A DNA stretch of 64,000 bases from Psychromonas sp. L1A2 (GCF_009828855.1 NZ_WUAG01000001.1:558001-622000); one strand, 5' to 3'; positions 36,453-46,468 are shown, counted from the first letter of the stretch. A program made the numbers and translations. The notes: a model not told the origin generated them from the letters alone.

Positions 36453-37742
36453 TGGACAGCCATAAACTTTTGACTAATGTAACTTCTCAAACTATCTTTT
36501 ATAGATGCTTATTTTGCATCTAGGAGGTAGTTTTATGACTCAATCTCGCAGCTCTCAAGTTTCCCTTTCAGATACCCCTTACTATCACTGTATTTCACGC
36601 TGTGTTCGTCGTGCTTATTTATGCGGAGAAGATAAATACACCGAAAAATCATTTGAACATAGGCGGCAGTGGGTTGTTGAGCGAATGCATTGCCTTGCCT
36701 CACTCTTTAATATTGATATTTGTGCTTACGCTATTATGTCGAATCACTATCATCTTGTATTGCATGTTGATGAAATACTTAATGAAAATTTAAGTCATGA
36801 AGATGTGTGTGAACGTTGGTGTCAGCTGTATTCAAAGCCCGTTTTAATTGAACGTTGGCAAAATGCGTTAACGGTGTCAGAAGCAGAAAATAAAGCCGCA
36901 CTTGAGGTTATTAATGGGTGGAGAGGGCGGTTAGCTGATATTTCATGGTTTATGCGTTGTTTAAATGAATTTGTTGCGCGCAAAGCGAATAAAGAAGATG
37001 CATGCTCAGGTCGATTTTGGGAAGGAAGGTTTAAGTCTCAAGCACTCCTTGATGAAGATGCTTTGTTAGCTTGTATGGCTTATGTCGATTTAAACCCTGT
37101 CCGCGCCAAAATGAGTGATAGTGTCGAAACGTCAGAATATACATCCGCTTATGAGCGCCTATTACCTTGCAAAAAAGTTGGTGTTGCTCAGCAACAAGAA
37201 GAACTATTAAGCTACCATGTTAAGAAAAAGCCACTATTTGGTTTTGTTGGTGATGAACATGAGGATAACCCACAAGGTATGCCATTTTCATTATTGGATT
37301 ATATTGAATTAGTTGATTGGAGTGGACGAATTATCAGAGAAGATAAACGGGGGGCAATTTCAAGCCAGCATCCCCGATTATTAACCAAACTCGGTTTAGA
37401 TGGTGACACCTGGATATCACTCGCGAGCAGCTTTGGTAAGGAATACCAAGGTGCCGTGGGCTCTTTGGAAGCATTAGCTTTATTTGCTAGCCATACAGGT
37501 AAACGTTGGATAGCCAGTAAAAACCAATTGCGACGAACACATTAACCAATCGCCTCGGTAATCTCTCAATTATTTGTTATTGGCAACGGCCAATGTTTTC
37601 CATGCCTGAAAAATCAATATTACTCCCACCCCTTATTTAATTTTAAGTTTTACCGCTAAAGTGCCAACTATTTTAGTTAGTATTTTGATTTGCTAGCAAT
37701 GAAAATAGCATTATGAGGCGAGTGAAAGTTTATGGATGTCCA
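36453..37742 (+). mobile_element. HUH (Y1) transposase element with terminal inverted repeats
   Basis: About 1.29 kb. The left end TGGACAGCCATAAACTTT and the complement of the right end, TGGACATCCATAAACTTT, match at 17 of 18 bases. It encloses one transposase gene (36535-37545) plus about 200 bp of 3' non-coding DNA. Right-half and left-end fragments of relatives occur at 36094, 47763 and 51353, and a short stretch at 49267. It sits between duplicated tails of U32 (left) and ahpF (right). Confidence 0.82.
36535..37545 (+). CDS. Y1-transposase (IS200/REP-associated type)
   Basis: A 336-residue HUH single-strand endonuclease. The HUH motif is His71-Tyr-His73 in IMSNHYHLVLHVDE. The family's segments GRFWEGRFKSQALLDE and CMAYVDLNPVRAKM follow, with the catalytic Tyr probably in the latter. 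A C-terminal extension of about 120 residues lies beyond the Y1 domain. The ATG at 36535 is chosen because TAGGAGGTAGTTTT precedes it. The gene appears intact. The inverted ends of the element are unusual for classical IS200 elements, which have subterminal hairpins. Confidence 0.9.
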   Translation: MTQSRSSQVSLSDTPYYHCISRCVRRAYLCGEDKYTEKSFEHRRQWVVERMHCLASLFNIDICAYAIMSNHYHLVLHVDEILNENLSHEDVCERWCQLYSKPVLIERWQNALTVSEAENKAALEVINGWRGRLADISWFMRCLNEFVARKANKEDACSGRFWEGRFKSQALLDEDALLACMAYVDLNPVRAKMSDSVETSEYTSAYERLLPCKKVGVAQQQEELLSYHVKKKPLFGFVGDEHEDNPQGMPFSLLDYIELVDWSGRIIREDKRGAISSQHPRLLTKLGLDGDTWISLASSFGKEYQGAVGSLEALALFASHTGKRWIASKNQLRRTH

Positions 37743-37772
37743 TTTTTTCTATGTCCAGCTATTTTTGGTTAC

Positions 37773-37898
37773 TTAACAACGGTACCTTACAAGCAAATCA
37801 TTATTGCAATGGGCGAAGGTTCAAAAGCAAGTCTAAGTGCCTTTGAACACTTGATCAGAACACCTGCTCCTGTCGCTAAAATTGCAGAAGTAGCTTAG
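37773..37898 (+). pseudogene. Duplicated 3' tail of ahpF
   Basis: Forty-one codons plus stop, nearly identical to the end of ahpF ([20 protein letters not shown], then [18 protein letters not shown]; a Glu replaces Asp). A degraded copy of the ahpF terminator follows at 37939-37968. It starts just beyond the right end of the HUH element. No start codon or upstream part. Confidence 0.92.
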
Positions 37899-37938
37899 TT
37901 TATAGTTACTGAGTTAATAAGTAACTAATATTAACAAC

Positions 37939-37968
37939 AGGCCAACTACTTCGTACTTGGCCTTTTTT
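37939..37968 (+). terminator. Degenerate copy of ahpF terminator
   Basis: AGGCCAACTACTTCGTACTTGGCCTTTTTT: the stem is kept only at its base compared with the perfect hairpin at 26589. Confidence 0.65.
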
Positions 37969-38105
37969 ATTTTAATTTTTTAGTGACTCACGTCACTTTT
38001 TTACGGCTCTTTGTCTTTTTTTTATATGTTTTATTTATATTTCTTGCACATTTCTTGCATATTTGTAATATTCTAGAAAATCTAATAATAATAAGGATAT
38101 TGTTG

Positions 38106-38474
38106 ATGAAATTTAAAGTATTAGCGTTAATTACAATGACTTTCAGTGCATTTAGCTCATTGAGTCACTCAGCAGAAACAGTTGGCACTATAGATGAAAT
38201 TATATTGTGTGAATTGGGAGGAGATAAGTGGGTAAAAACATTACAATTTAAAGTGAATAATCAATGGTTTGGTATCTATGCTGATTATTTTAAAACAGGG
38301 AATTCTTATGATAATAATATTGCCACTTCATTGATCTATATGGCTTATTCGCAAGAGAGTGTTATTAAAATCAAAGCTTCAGGCAACTGGGATAATGCAT
38401 TTACTGTTTGTGGTGTAGCTAAAGGTTCAATTATATATCGTATCGATGGTGATTATATCCGTTTATCTCGATAA
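38106..38474 (+). CDS. Small secreted protein preceding the giant YD-repeat protein
   Basis: A 122-residue protein with a signal peptide (ALITMTFSAFSSLSHSAE). The mature part has two cysteines (ILCELGG and FTVCGVAKG), probably a disulfide, and a compact beta-rich sequence WVKTLQFKVNNQWFGIYAD. Family not recognised. The ATG at 38106 follows AAGGATATTGTTG; a longer frame starts at 37983 but lacks a site. It lies 38 bp before the next small gene and may belong to the toxin operon. Confidence 0.75.
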   Translation: MKFKVLALITMTFSAFSSLSHSAETVGTIDEIILCELGGDKWVKTLQFKVNNQWFGIYADYFKTGNSYDNNIATSLIYMAYSQESVIKIKASGNWDNAFTVCGVAKGSIIYRIDGDYIRLSR

Positions 38475-38512
38475 TATTTAAAGCTTTAATTAATTAATAT
38501 TTTAGGCTCTAT

Positions 38513-38902
38513 ATGCAAATAAATAAACATATACGTTATATATTTATTGTCGCTATTATTATTTCTTTCGGAGTAGTTTGTTTTCTATATTCAAATACAG
38601 TTGTAAGGGAAGAAATAGTGCCACTTAATGAAAGTAAAGAGCTTAAAATAGAAAAATTAAAAGAACTAAGCGATGAAGCGAATTATCCGTCGCCAGTTAT
38701 AAAGTTACAACAATTAATGGCACAGTCTTTTTCTATCCTAGAACCAATTGAAGAGCCGAAAGATAATATTTCACATGAAACTTTTATTACTTCTCTAGAA
38801 CGTCAAGAATTTACCAATACAAATGAAGATGAAAAGCTACAGCAACTTTTATTTGAAATAAAAAAATTAGAAAAAAATATTTCGAATACTGCTTTTAAAT
38901 AG
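38513..38902 (+). CDS. Small membrane-anchored protein preceding the YD-repeat protein
   Basis: A 129-residue protein with one N-terminal membrane helix (IFIVAIIISFGVVCFLYSN). The rest is an acidic, largely helical domain with LKELSDEANYPSPVIKLQQL and a C-terminal coiled-coil-like LQQLLFEIKKLEKNI. Family not recognised. It ends 19 bp before the giant toxin ORF on the same strand, so an accessory role in its export or folding is possible but unproven. Confidence 0.7.
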   Translation: MQINKHIRYIFIVAIIISFGVVCFLYSNTVVREEIVPLNESKELKIEKLKELSDEANYPSPVIKLQQLMAQSFSILEPIEEPKDNISHETFITSLERQEFTNTNEDEKLQQLLFEIKKLEKNISNTAFK

Positions 38903-38921
38903 CACTTCAATATCATAAACA

Positions 38922-41900
38922 ATGGATTGTATTATGTTTAATTTTAATAAACAGATGTTACCTTTTAGCTCTAATTATTTGGGGAGCTTTATTGGGAAAA
39001 TTTTATTATTAAGAGTTGTCTCTCTCTGTGCTGTAGTATTTTTTATCTCAAGTGCAAATGCAGTTAATTATACTTCTTCGGGAAGTGCTCAATTTGAACT
39101 GTCAGGAAATTTGATGGTGGAAGGAGGAAAGGCAATATATGAATTACCTATAGAAATAATTCCTGGAAGAGCAGGGCACACACCTCATATTAGTTTGGTT
39201 TATAATAGTGATATGAGCAACGGTTACTTAGGCATGGGATGGCAATTACAAGCTAGTTCTGTAATCACTCATTGTGGACAAAATTTAGAAAAAGATGGCG
39301 TGTGGGGTGGAGTTAACTTCGATGCAGAAGATAGATACTGTTTAGACGGGCAGCGCTTAATTGCAATTACAGGTTACAATGGTGCCAACTCAACAGAATA
39401 TCGAGTAGAAAAGAATGGCTATGCAAAAATTGTTTCTTATGGTAATTCGGGTAGTGGTCCTAGCTATTTTAAAATATGGCCTAAAACAGGGGGGGTTTTA
39501 GAATATGGCGTTACATCAGATGCTAAAGTAGAGCTCCCTACAACGAAAAATATTTATAAATGGGCACTTAATAAAAGTACCGATATTAGTGGCGAAAATC
39601 ATATTTTTTATCATTATGACGAGAGCTTTAATAATATAACTGTAGGTAAAAGCCATCATTTAGATCTCATCACCTATGAAGGTGGGGAGATTAAGTTTAA
39701 CTATGAAACACGCGCAGACAAGGTTACTCAATACTTGGCAGGGCAGAAATTAACTCGTAATAAACGAATCAAAAGTATTGTTAGTAGAGATCAAAATAAT
39801 GAATTAGTTAAAAGTTATAATATTAAATATATCTATTCAGATGCTACCAATCGAAGTTTAATAAGTGCGATTGACTTGTGTGTTTCTGATGGTTGTAGTT
39901 CAGAGATTAGTTTCGATTGGAAAACAAAAAAAGCAGGCTCTTTCATCAATGAAGAAAAATCGTTTTTTGAACCTCATTTTATTGATAGGAATGGTGATGG
40001 TTTTTTCTCAATATACGGAATTATTAATCGTGAATCACGAAATAATGATGTAATTATGAACTTAATTGCCCCTAATAGATCTAGAACGCGTAAAACTGCT
40101 ACTCGCAATCATGCATTATCAGGAGTAATGAATAACCCTTCTTACAAAACCTTTAGACACGGTTGTCAAGCGAAATATTATCGTAAATATAATGATGGAA
40201 TTCTGACTGCTGTTTGTGATTTACATGCCTATGCTGACTTTAATGGTGATGGTAAAGAAACAGCAACATCAGCTTCAAATACTGTTGTTGACTTTAATGG
40301 TGATGGGCGGGCTGATATATTAACTATTAAAAATGGTCAGATTAATCTTAAATTAGCGGGTACTAACCGCCTTATAATATCTCCGAATATCAATAAGGAC
40401 TTGGATTTTATTGATATTAATAACGATGGCTATCTAGATGTTATAACTAATAACCCTCTTGCAAAAGTTATTTATTTATTTAATGGTAAACAATTCGTAA
40501 AACATCAAAGTTTCGCATTCAAAAAAATGAACGCTTCTGAAAAAATTAATTCATATTTTGCAGATATGAATAATGATGGTTACCCAGAACTTTATTATAA
40601 CGGCCAATTCTATCTGAATAAATTCGGTACTATAAATGGAAGAGAAGCTTGGAGTGGTTTAAATTATTCTGCAGGTAAAACAGGTGCAATGCAATTTTCA
40701 GACATCAACAGTGATGGTTGGTTAGATATTATTCGTACGTTTAACGGTAAAACAGTATTACGTAAATCTATCGCGAGTGTGCAAGACAAAATAATTACTA
40801 TTAGTGAATATAGTAAGCATTACAACATTAATTACAAACCGTTAGTCGATCAGACTGTGCATAAACAAGTTAAGTATTATAAATTTCCTTTTGTGAATAG
40901 CACTCCTCAAAAATATGTTGTTTCCAATGTTGTTAAAACACCGAAAGGCTATAGTAACATTATTTATGATTATCAATACACGGGGGCAAAAAGTCATTTA
41001 AAAGGTGGTGGTTTTTTAGGTTTTTCTAGCATTGTTGAAACTGAGAAAGCTGAGATGACAACGGTGACAACACGTGAATTCGAACAATTAGATCTAGCAA
41101 AAATAGGGGAACTGTCTAAAGTAAGTATTAGACGAAATAATAAGTTAATTTCAAGACAAAACATTGGCTACCGAGTTCTTAGAAAAAAAGGTGTTAATGC
41201 AAATTATTATCAAGTTTACCCTAATAAAGTTGGCACAGAATTTTTTGCTTTAAATGGAGCTATTGAAAAAAAAATAACAGAAGAAATATTAATGGATATT
41301 TTTGGTAATAAAACTGAAAATACTATGACAATAGTAGGTGGTAAATCTGATGCTCCTTATATTAAAAAAATAATTAATACTTTCGAGTCAAAAGGAGAAA
41401 ATACATATCATCAAATTTTAAAATTATCCCCAACATCTGTAATTAATTTTAAAACCATTCCACAATCTGAAGCAGGCATTGAAAAGTTTTGTTCAGATAG
41501 TGGCAATATTTATTTAAAAGCTAAAGATAAAGTCAATATTATAGCTGGCATCATCAATATACCGATAGTTGTTAAGCGTTACCCTCAATACTACCAATTT
41601 AAGAAAATATCTTCTAATAACACTTTTCCCGAAAATACCATCATTTCAGGCGATTTACAAAAATCTAATCTAAATGATGCCCTACATGATAATGTTTATC
41701 CATGCGGTAATTTTAATTTACAAAATGATTCATCAAAACAATTAGAGTCAACTCAAAACTCCTTCATCACTCAAGAGCTAATCACAGAGTCTTCGAATGA
41801 TTTTTGGAAATTAGGTGCACTAAAAAGTAGTATTGTGTCAATTAATAGTGGTGAAGGAAATATTACCTTTAAGAACACTATGGAATACCTAAAAAATGGG

Positions 41901-44900
41901 CTTTTATCCTCTGTTTATAACCATGGTGGTAGTTATGGGGGAAGTAACGGGAAATATGCTAAAAGCAGTTATGGCTATGATGAATATGGTAATGTTATTT
42001 CAGAAACCTTTAGTGGTACTGGTTTAACACCTCGGACAATATCTACCCTTTATGCTGGATCTGGTGTTAATCCTCGAGCAAGTATTAACGCGTTAGGGCA
42101 TAAAACGTTATTAGAATACGAACAACGTAATGGTCAACTCGTCAAACAAGTCAGTCCTAGTGGTAAAAAAGTAAGTACTTGGAAGTATGATAAATTTGAT
42201 AGGGTTATTGAAGAGAGTAAACAGGGCTTTGGTAATACACTTACATACACTTATAAATTAGGTGCCAATTGCCCTAATGTACATAAACAAACGGTTAGCT
42301 GTATTATTGCAAAATCTGCTAGCCAAGGTGATATGGTTACTCAGTTTGATTATGAAGGTAAAGAAATAAGAAATGCCCACCAAGGATTTAATGGTCGTTG
42401 GATTTATCAAGATACCCAATGGGATAGAAATGGTCGCAAGTTAAGTACAACAAGACCTAGCTTCAAAAAAAATAGTATCGAAGCGACTGTTTATTTTGAA
42501 TATGATGAACGTAATAGGGAAATAAAAAAAACGGAACCTGCGGCTAATGGCGGAAGTGCAACCTATACAACAAATTACGATAGGTTAAAAACCGTAATAA
42601 CTGATGCACGTGGTTACAAACATACAACGATTAAAAACGTTTTAGGCTATATTTTAACAAAGATTGAACCACACGGCGCATCTCAAACCTATTCTTATTA
42701 TCCAGATGGAAAACTTAAAACAAGTACTGATTCAAGTAACAACAAAACACAAATCAAATACGATAATTTAGGACATCGAAGTCAATTGATTGATCCTGAT
42801 ATGGGGAATTGGACTTATAAATATAATGCTGCAGGGGAGTTGTTATATAAAAAGGATGCTAACGGTAAAGTAACTAATATTGTCTATGATAAACTTGGAC
42901 GTAAAACTGCGCAAAATGAAGACAAGCAAACATCTCATTGGAGTTATGATAAACCGATTCTCGGTACATTAAGTTCGCATAGTGGTCATGGTAATTTAAC
43001 TAAATATACCTATGGGAAATTTGAACTTGTTAATAAAGTCAGCATGACTAGTTCTAGTGAAACCCTTTCAACTGAATACCAATATGATAACTATGGTCGC
43101 CTGAGAAGTGAACTTCGTCCAAATGGTGATAGTGACGATGACCAACTTAATTTGCAATATACATATAACTCAATGGGGTATATGACACGGGTACGTAGTC
43201 CCAAAACAGCGGCTGATAACACATTTGCGAGTGCAAAATATCGCAATAGTATTAAGCAGTTAATGGATGATGCGTTAATTGTTGCAAAAGAGTATGTTGG
43301 TAAAGCAACCTATTATAAAAATGAAGAAAATTTTTTAAAGAATAAAGCGAAAGAATACAACGTTGATAAAATAGAGGTACATAGGTTAGATGAAACAGGT
43401 CAACAGCTCTTGGCTAACAATGAACAATATCAAAAATGGTGTTCGGATGATGGTGTTTGTTATTTAAGGCCATCAGTTTGGTTATCGCTTCATGGGCCTA
43501 TCTCTGTTCCTGTGAAAATGCTGGTTGGTGATGAAGTATATCGGCTTGAAACCCAATATAATAGCAGTACACCAGGTAAACGTTTATATGATGCAGAAAT
43601 CGATGCCGTTTCTTTAGACATTTTTAATAATGCTAATTTGACGAAAGCTGATGATACACTGTTTATTGATAGTGATAACAACGGACAAAAAGAACTAATA
43701 ACTAACAATCAGTTATTTGCAGCAAAGGCAGATAAAACAACTCGAACATCGTTATTATCACTTGCGACAGAAGTAAGTAATGCGACTGCTATTGCTAATG
43801 AACGTTATAAGTATTATGCCGATTTAGCTGAGCAGATCACTTCGTTATTGGTTGAAATAAGCAAGGTTAGTGGCTTATATTGCGAACAAGCTGATCGTCT
43901 TGTTGGGGATGAATTGAATTCTTCACAACAAGAAGGGTGCACAAATAAGAAAGAAAATAGTCAATGGCAGCATTTGGATAATCTACTTAACGAATCTAAA
44001 AATGCTGAAAAAAGCAATGCCGCTTATATCACTTATTGGCAACGCCAAGATACCGATGCTTATGACCATACATTATCCGAAACATTAGGGAACGGGTTAG
44101 TAAATACCTACCAACATAACCAAAAAACAGGGCGTCCTGACTATATTGCAACACATAAAGGTAGCCAAGTTTTTGATCATCGGATTAAAGAAACAACAAA
44201 TAAAGGCAGTAACATTCGCTTGTTACAATATCGTTATGATAACCATAATAATGTAACGTATCGTTATGACAGCGAGTTAGGGATTCAAGATACTTTTTAT
44301 TATGATGGGCTTGACAGGCTTACCAATAATAAAATTGTGTTAGATAGTCCTAATTTACACGGGATTAGCAATCCTGACTTTAATGTTAATAATAAAATTA
44401 GTTACGATAAACTAGGTAATATCACGAACAAAAGTAATGTTGGTGCTTACCAGTATCGTGGAACGGCGCCTCATGCAGTTAGTAATGCCAATAACCTAGA
44501 TTATCATTACGATAAAGTAGGTAACTTATTATCTGCAACAAAAGAAAAGCAAGGTACCGAGTCAATTGCTGATATTGAGCGTGAATTAGAATGGAGTGAT
44601 TTTAATAAACCGCTAAAAATAACTCGTAATGACAACACGGTTGAATTCAAATACGATGCCAATCACGATCGTTATTATAAAAAGAGTGTGACAGAAGGTG
44701 AAACGATTGAAACTCTCTACTTTAAAAAACTGTATGAGCGTAATACCAATCTCACTAACGGTGAAGTAGAACATAAGCATTTTATTTATGCCGATGGTAA
44801 ATTAATTGCACTTAATACACAGGTACGTGATAAGGCGAATAAACTTAAAGATAAGCAAGTTCGTTATTTACATTACGATGCACTTGGGTCAGTTGATTTA

Positions 44901-45971
44901 ATCACAGATGGTTATGGTGCCGTAGTAGAGCGGCGTAGCTTTGACCCATGGGGTAAAAAACGTTCAATACGTTGGGATGACAAAGGAGCATTGGATCTAC
45001 GTTTAATTACCAACCGTGGTTTTACAGGGCATGAACACATTGAAGAGGTTGGGTTGATCCACATGAATGGGCGTATTTACGACCAAACTTTAGGGCGGTT
45101 CATGAGCGCCGATCCAGAAATCCAAGCACCGTTTATGACGAACAGCTTTAATCGCTATTCTTATGTGATGAACAATCCCTTGAAATATACCGACCCGACA
45201 GGGTTCAGTTGGGAGTCTTTTTCTAACGCTGTTACTAGCGCTGTTTCTCGCGCTTGGAGTTCATTCAAAAATAGCTTTGGTGGTACAAGTACGTCAGCAA
45301 GTGACAATACAGGCTCAAAAAATAATCAGGCTGGTGGCGCTAATGGTAATTTAGGTGCTAGTGAACAAACTGATAGTGCAAATATAACTGATGATCTTAC
45401 AGGTTATTCAAAAGCTCTTTTTAATGATTTTTTGAAAAGTATTTTGGGGGATGACCCGTACGGAAAGTATATAAATGAAAAATATGGTATACCAACCCCA
45501 ACAGAGTACCCAGGACTATCAATTGCGCCAGAAGAAGAGAGAGGAGTAGCTGTATTTAAAGCTAATCCTTGGTATACTAGTAGTATAGTCATTGGATTCA
45601 TAGGAAGAAAACCCCCTAAACCAAGTGATTTTTTCGATGTTACAAAGAGTGGAGGTGTTAAGCTCATAAATGGTCGGAAACCAATTAATAGTAAGTATGT
45701 TGGTAAGACTCATCCTTCTGGCGTGAAATTTAATGAGCAAGGATTCCCAGATTTTTCACCTCATGCTAAAGCTCAAGTAGATATTAAAGGGTTGACTGGT
45801 AACTACGCTAAAGATGCGGCAATGGCTAATAAAGCCGTAGGTCTGAAAAGTACTCCAAGTGGGCACGTTTGGCACCATGTTGAAAATGCCAAGACGATGC
45901 AATTAGTATCTAAAGATATACATAACGCTGCTCGTCATACTGGGGGAGCAGCGATTTTGCGGAATCAATAG
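38922..45971 (+). CDS. Exported SpvB/VCBS/YD-repeat (TcdB-Rhs-like) polymorphic toxin with WHH nuclease tip
   Basis: A 2349-residue protein. A Sec signal lies at about 25-52 (CAVVFFISSANA). SpvB-like GSAQFELSGNLMVEGG and GYLGMGWQL follow. VCBS/FG-GAP repeats lie at about 436-600 (DFNGDGRADI, DINNDGYLDV, DINSDGWLDI). A TcdB-middle-like LKGGGFLGFSSI is near 693. YD repeats run about 1000-1425. A non-YD helical insert spans about 1430-1710, and more YD repeats follow. The Rhs core end LHYDALGSVDLITDGYG lies near 1983, with NGRIYDQTLGRFMSADP and YTDPTGFS near 2091. The variable toxin (about 2100-2349) ends in GHVWHHVENAKTMQLV and HTGGAA, the WHH branch of HNH/EndoVII nucleases (Trp2317-His-His). 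SUKH immunity follows. An ATG at 38934 is an alternative start. Confidence 0.92.
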   Translation: MDCIMFNFNKQMLPFSSNYLGSFIGKILLLRVVSLCAVVFFISSANAVNYTSSGSAQFELSGNLMVEGGKAIYELPIEIIPGRAGHTPHISLVYNSDMSNGYLGMGWQLQASSVITHCGQNLEKDGVWGGVNFDAEDRYCLDGQRLIAITGYNGANSTEYRVEKNGYAKIVSYGNSGSGPSYFKIWPKTGGVLEYGVTSDAKVELPTTKNIYKWALNKSTDISGENHIFYHYDESFNNITVGKSHHLDLITYEGGEIKFNYETRADKVTQYLAGQKLTRNKRIKSIVSRDQNNELVKSYNIKYIYSDATNRSLISAIDLCVSDGCSSEISFDWKTKKAGSFINEEKSFFEPHFIDRNGDGFFSIYGIINRESRNNDVIMNLIAPNRSRTRKTATRNHALSGVMNNPSYKTFRHGCQAKYYRKYNDGILTAVCDLHAYADFNGDGKETATSASNTVVDFNGDGRADILTIKNGQINLKLAGTNRLIISPNINKDLDFIDINNDGYLDVITNNPLAKVIYLFNGKQFVKHQSFAFKKMNASEKINSYFADMNNDGYPELYYNGQFYLNKFGTINGREAWSGLNYSAGKTGAMQFSDINSDGWLDIIRTFNGKTVLRKSIASVQDKIITISEYSKHYNINYKPLVDQTVHKQVKYYKFPFVNSTPQKYVVSNVVKTPKGYSNIIYDYQYTGAKSHLKGGGFLGFSSIVETEKAEMTTVTTREFEQLDLAKIGELSKVSIRRNNKLISRQNIGYRVLRKKGVNANYYQVYPNKVGTEFFALNGAIEKKITEEILMDIFGNKTENTMTIVGGKSDAPYIKKIINTFESKGENTYHQILKLSPTSVINFKTIPQSEAGIEKFCSDSGNIYLKAKDKVNIIAGIINIPIVVKRYPQYYQFKKISSNNTFPENTIISGDLQKSNLNDALHDNVYPCGNFNLQNDSSKQLESTQNSFITQELITESSNDFWKLGALKSSIVSINSGEGNITFKNTMEYLKNGLLSSVYNHGGSYGGSNGKYAKSSYGYDEYGNVISETFSGTGLTPRTISTLYAGSGVNPRASINALGHKTLLEYEQRNGQLVKQVSPSGKKVSTWKYDKFDRVIEESKQGFGNTLTYTYKLGANCPNVHKQTVSCIIAKSASQGDMVTQFDYEGKEIRNAHQGFNGRWIYQDTQWDRNGRKLSTTRPSFKKNSIEATVYFEYDERNREIKKTEPAANGGSATYTTNYDRLKTVITDARGYKHTTIKNVLGYILTKIEPHGASQTYSYYPDGKLKTSTDSSNNKTQIKYDNLGHRSQLIDPDMGNWTYKYNAAGELLYKKDANGKVTNIVYDKLGRKTAQNEDKQTSHWSYDKPILGTLSSHSGHGNLTKYTYGKFELVNKVSMTSSSETLSTEYQYDNYGRLRSELRPNGDSDDDQLNLQYTYNSMGYMTRVRSPKTAADNTFASAKYRNSIKQLMDDALIVAKEYVGKATYYKNEENFLKNKAKEYNVDKIEVHRLDETGQQLLANNEQYQKWCSDDGVCYLRPSVWLSLHGPISVPVKMLVGDEVYRLETQYNSSTPGKRLYDAEIDAVSLDIFNNANLTKADDTLFIDSDNNGQKELITNNQLFAAKADKTTRTSLLSLATEVSNATAIANERYKYYADLAEQITSLLVEISKVSGLYCEQADRLVGDELNSSQQEGCTNKKENSQWQHLDNLLNESKNAEKSNAAYITYWQRQDTDAYDHTLSETLGNGLVNTYQHNQKTGRPDYIATHKGSQVFDHRIKETTNKGSNIRLLQYRYDNHNNVTYRYDSELGIQDTFYYDGLDRLTNNKIVLDSPNLHGISNPDFNVNNKISYDKLGNITNKSNVGAYQYRGTAPHAVSNANNLDYHYDKVGNLLSATKEKQGTESIADIERELEWSDFNKPLKITRNDNTVEFKYDANHDRYYKKSVTEGETIETLYFKKLYERNTNLTNGEVEHKHFIYADGKLIALNTQVRDKANKLKDKQVRYLHYDALGSVDLITDGYGAVVERRSFDPWGKKRSIRWDDKGALDLRLITNRGFTGHEHIEEVGLIHMNGRIYDQTLGRFMSADPEIQAPFMTNSFNRYSYVMNNPLKYTDPTGFSWESFSNAVTSAVSRAWSSFKNSFGGTSTSASDNTGSKNNQAGGANGNLGASEQTDSANITDDLTGYSKALFNDFLKSILGDDPYGKYINEKYGIPTPTEYPGLSIAPEEERGVAVFKANPWYTSSIVIGFIGRKPPKPSDFFDVTKSGGVKLINGRKPINSKYVGKTHPSGVKFNEQGFPDFSPHAKAQVDIKGLTGNYAKDAAMANKAVGLKSTPSGHVWHHVENAKTMQLVSKDIHNAARHTGGAAILRNQ

Positions 45972-45987
45972 GGTTGGAGTGTGATTT

Positions 45988-46461
45988 ATGAGTGTTAATT
46001 TTTCGAATCCAGTTGCTTTGTTGCAAGGTGAGATAGATTACTTTGTCCAAAGCACCGGTATTATTGTGCCGGAAAAATTTAAGAAGTATTTGCAAGAATT
46101 TAATGGTGCTCAGCCAGAAACGAATGTTTTTTCAATTGATGAGAAAAACGAATCAGGAGTTAATAAGTTGATTCCTATTTCTCAAATGATTGAGGAACAA
46201 AAGTACTTAGATAATGTTGGAGAAAATGTTTTTCCAATCGCATGGGCAGAAGGTGGTAACTATGTGGTTGTTGATTTTGATAAAAATGCATCTATTTATT
46301 TTTGGGATCACGAAGAGCCTGAAAATCAAACCTTTCTAGGGAGTGATGTTTATGATTTTTTATCTAAATTGAAACCTTTTGACCCTGATAGTGTAGAGCT
46401 TAAGGAAGGCCAAGTGGAATCTGCTTGGATAGATCCTGATTTCTTAAAAAGCCTTAAATAG
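45988..46461 (+). CDS. SUKH (SMI1/KNR4) immunity protein
   Basis: A 157-residue cytosolic protein that should neutralise the WHH nuclease tip of the preceding toxin. SUKH hallmarks are VPEKFKKYLQEFNGAQPE, then NVFPIAWAEGGNYVVVDFDK and IYFWDHEEPENQTFLGSDVY. It starts 16 bp after the toxin stop. WHH nucleases are commonly paired with SUKH proteins in Rhs loci. A small hairpin terminator follows. Confidence 0.9.
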   Translation: MSVNFSNPVALLQGEIDYFVQSTGIIVPEKFKKYLQEFNGAQPETNVFSIDEKNESGVNKLIPISQMIEEQKYLDNVGENVFPIAWAEGGNYVVVDFDKNASIYFWDHEEPENQTFLGSDVYDFLSKLKPFDPDSVELKEGQVESAWIDPDFLKSLK

Positions 46462-46468
46462 TATATCT

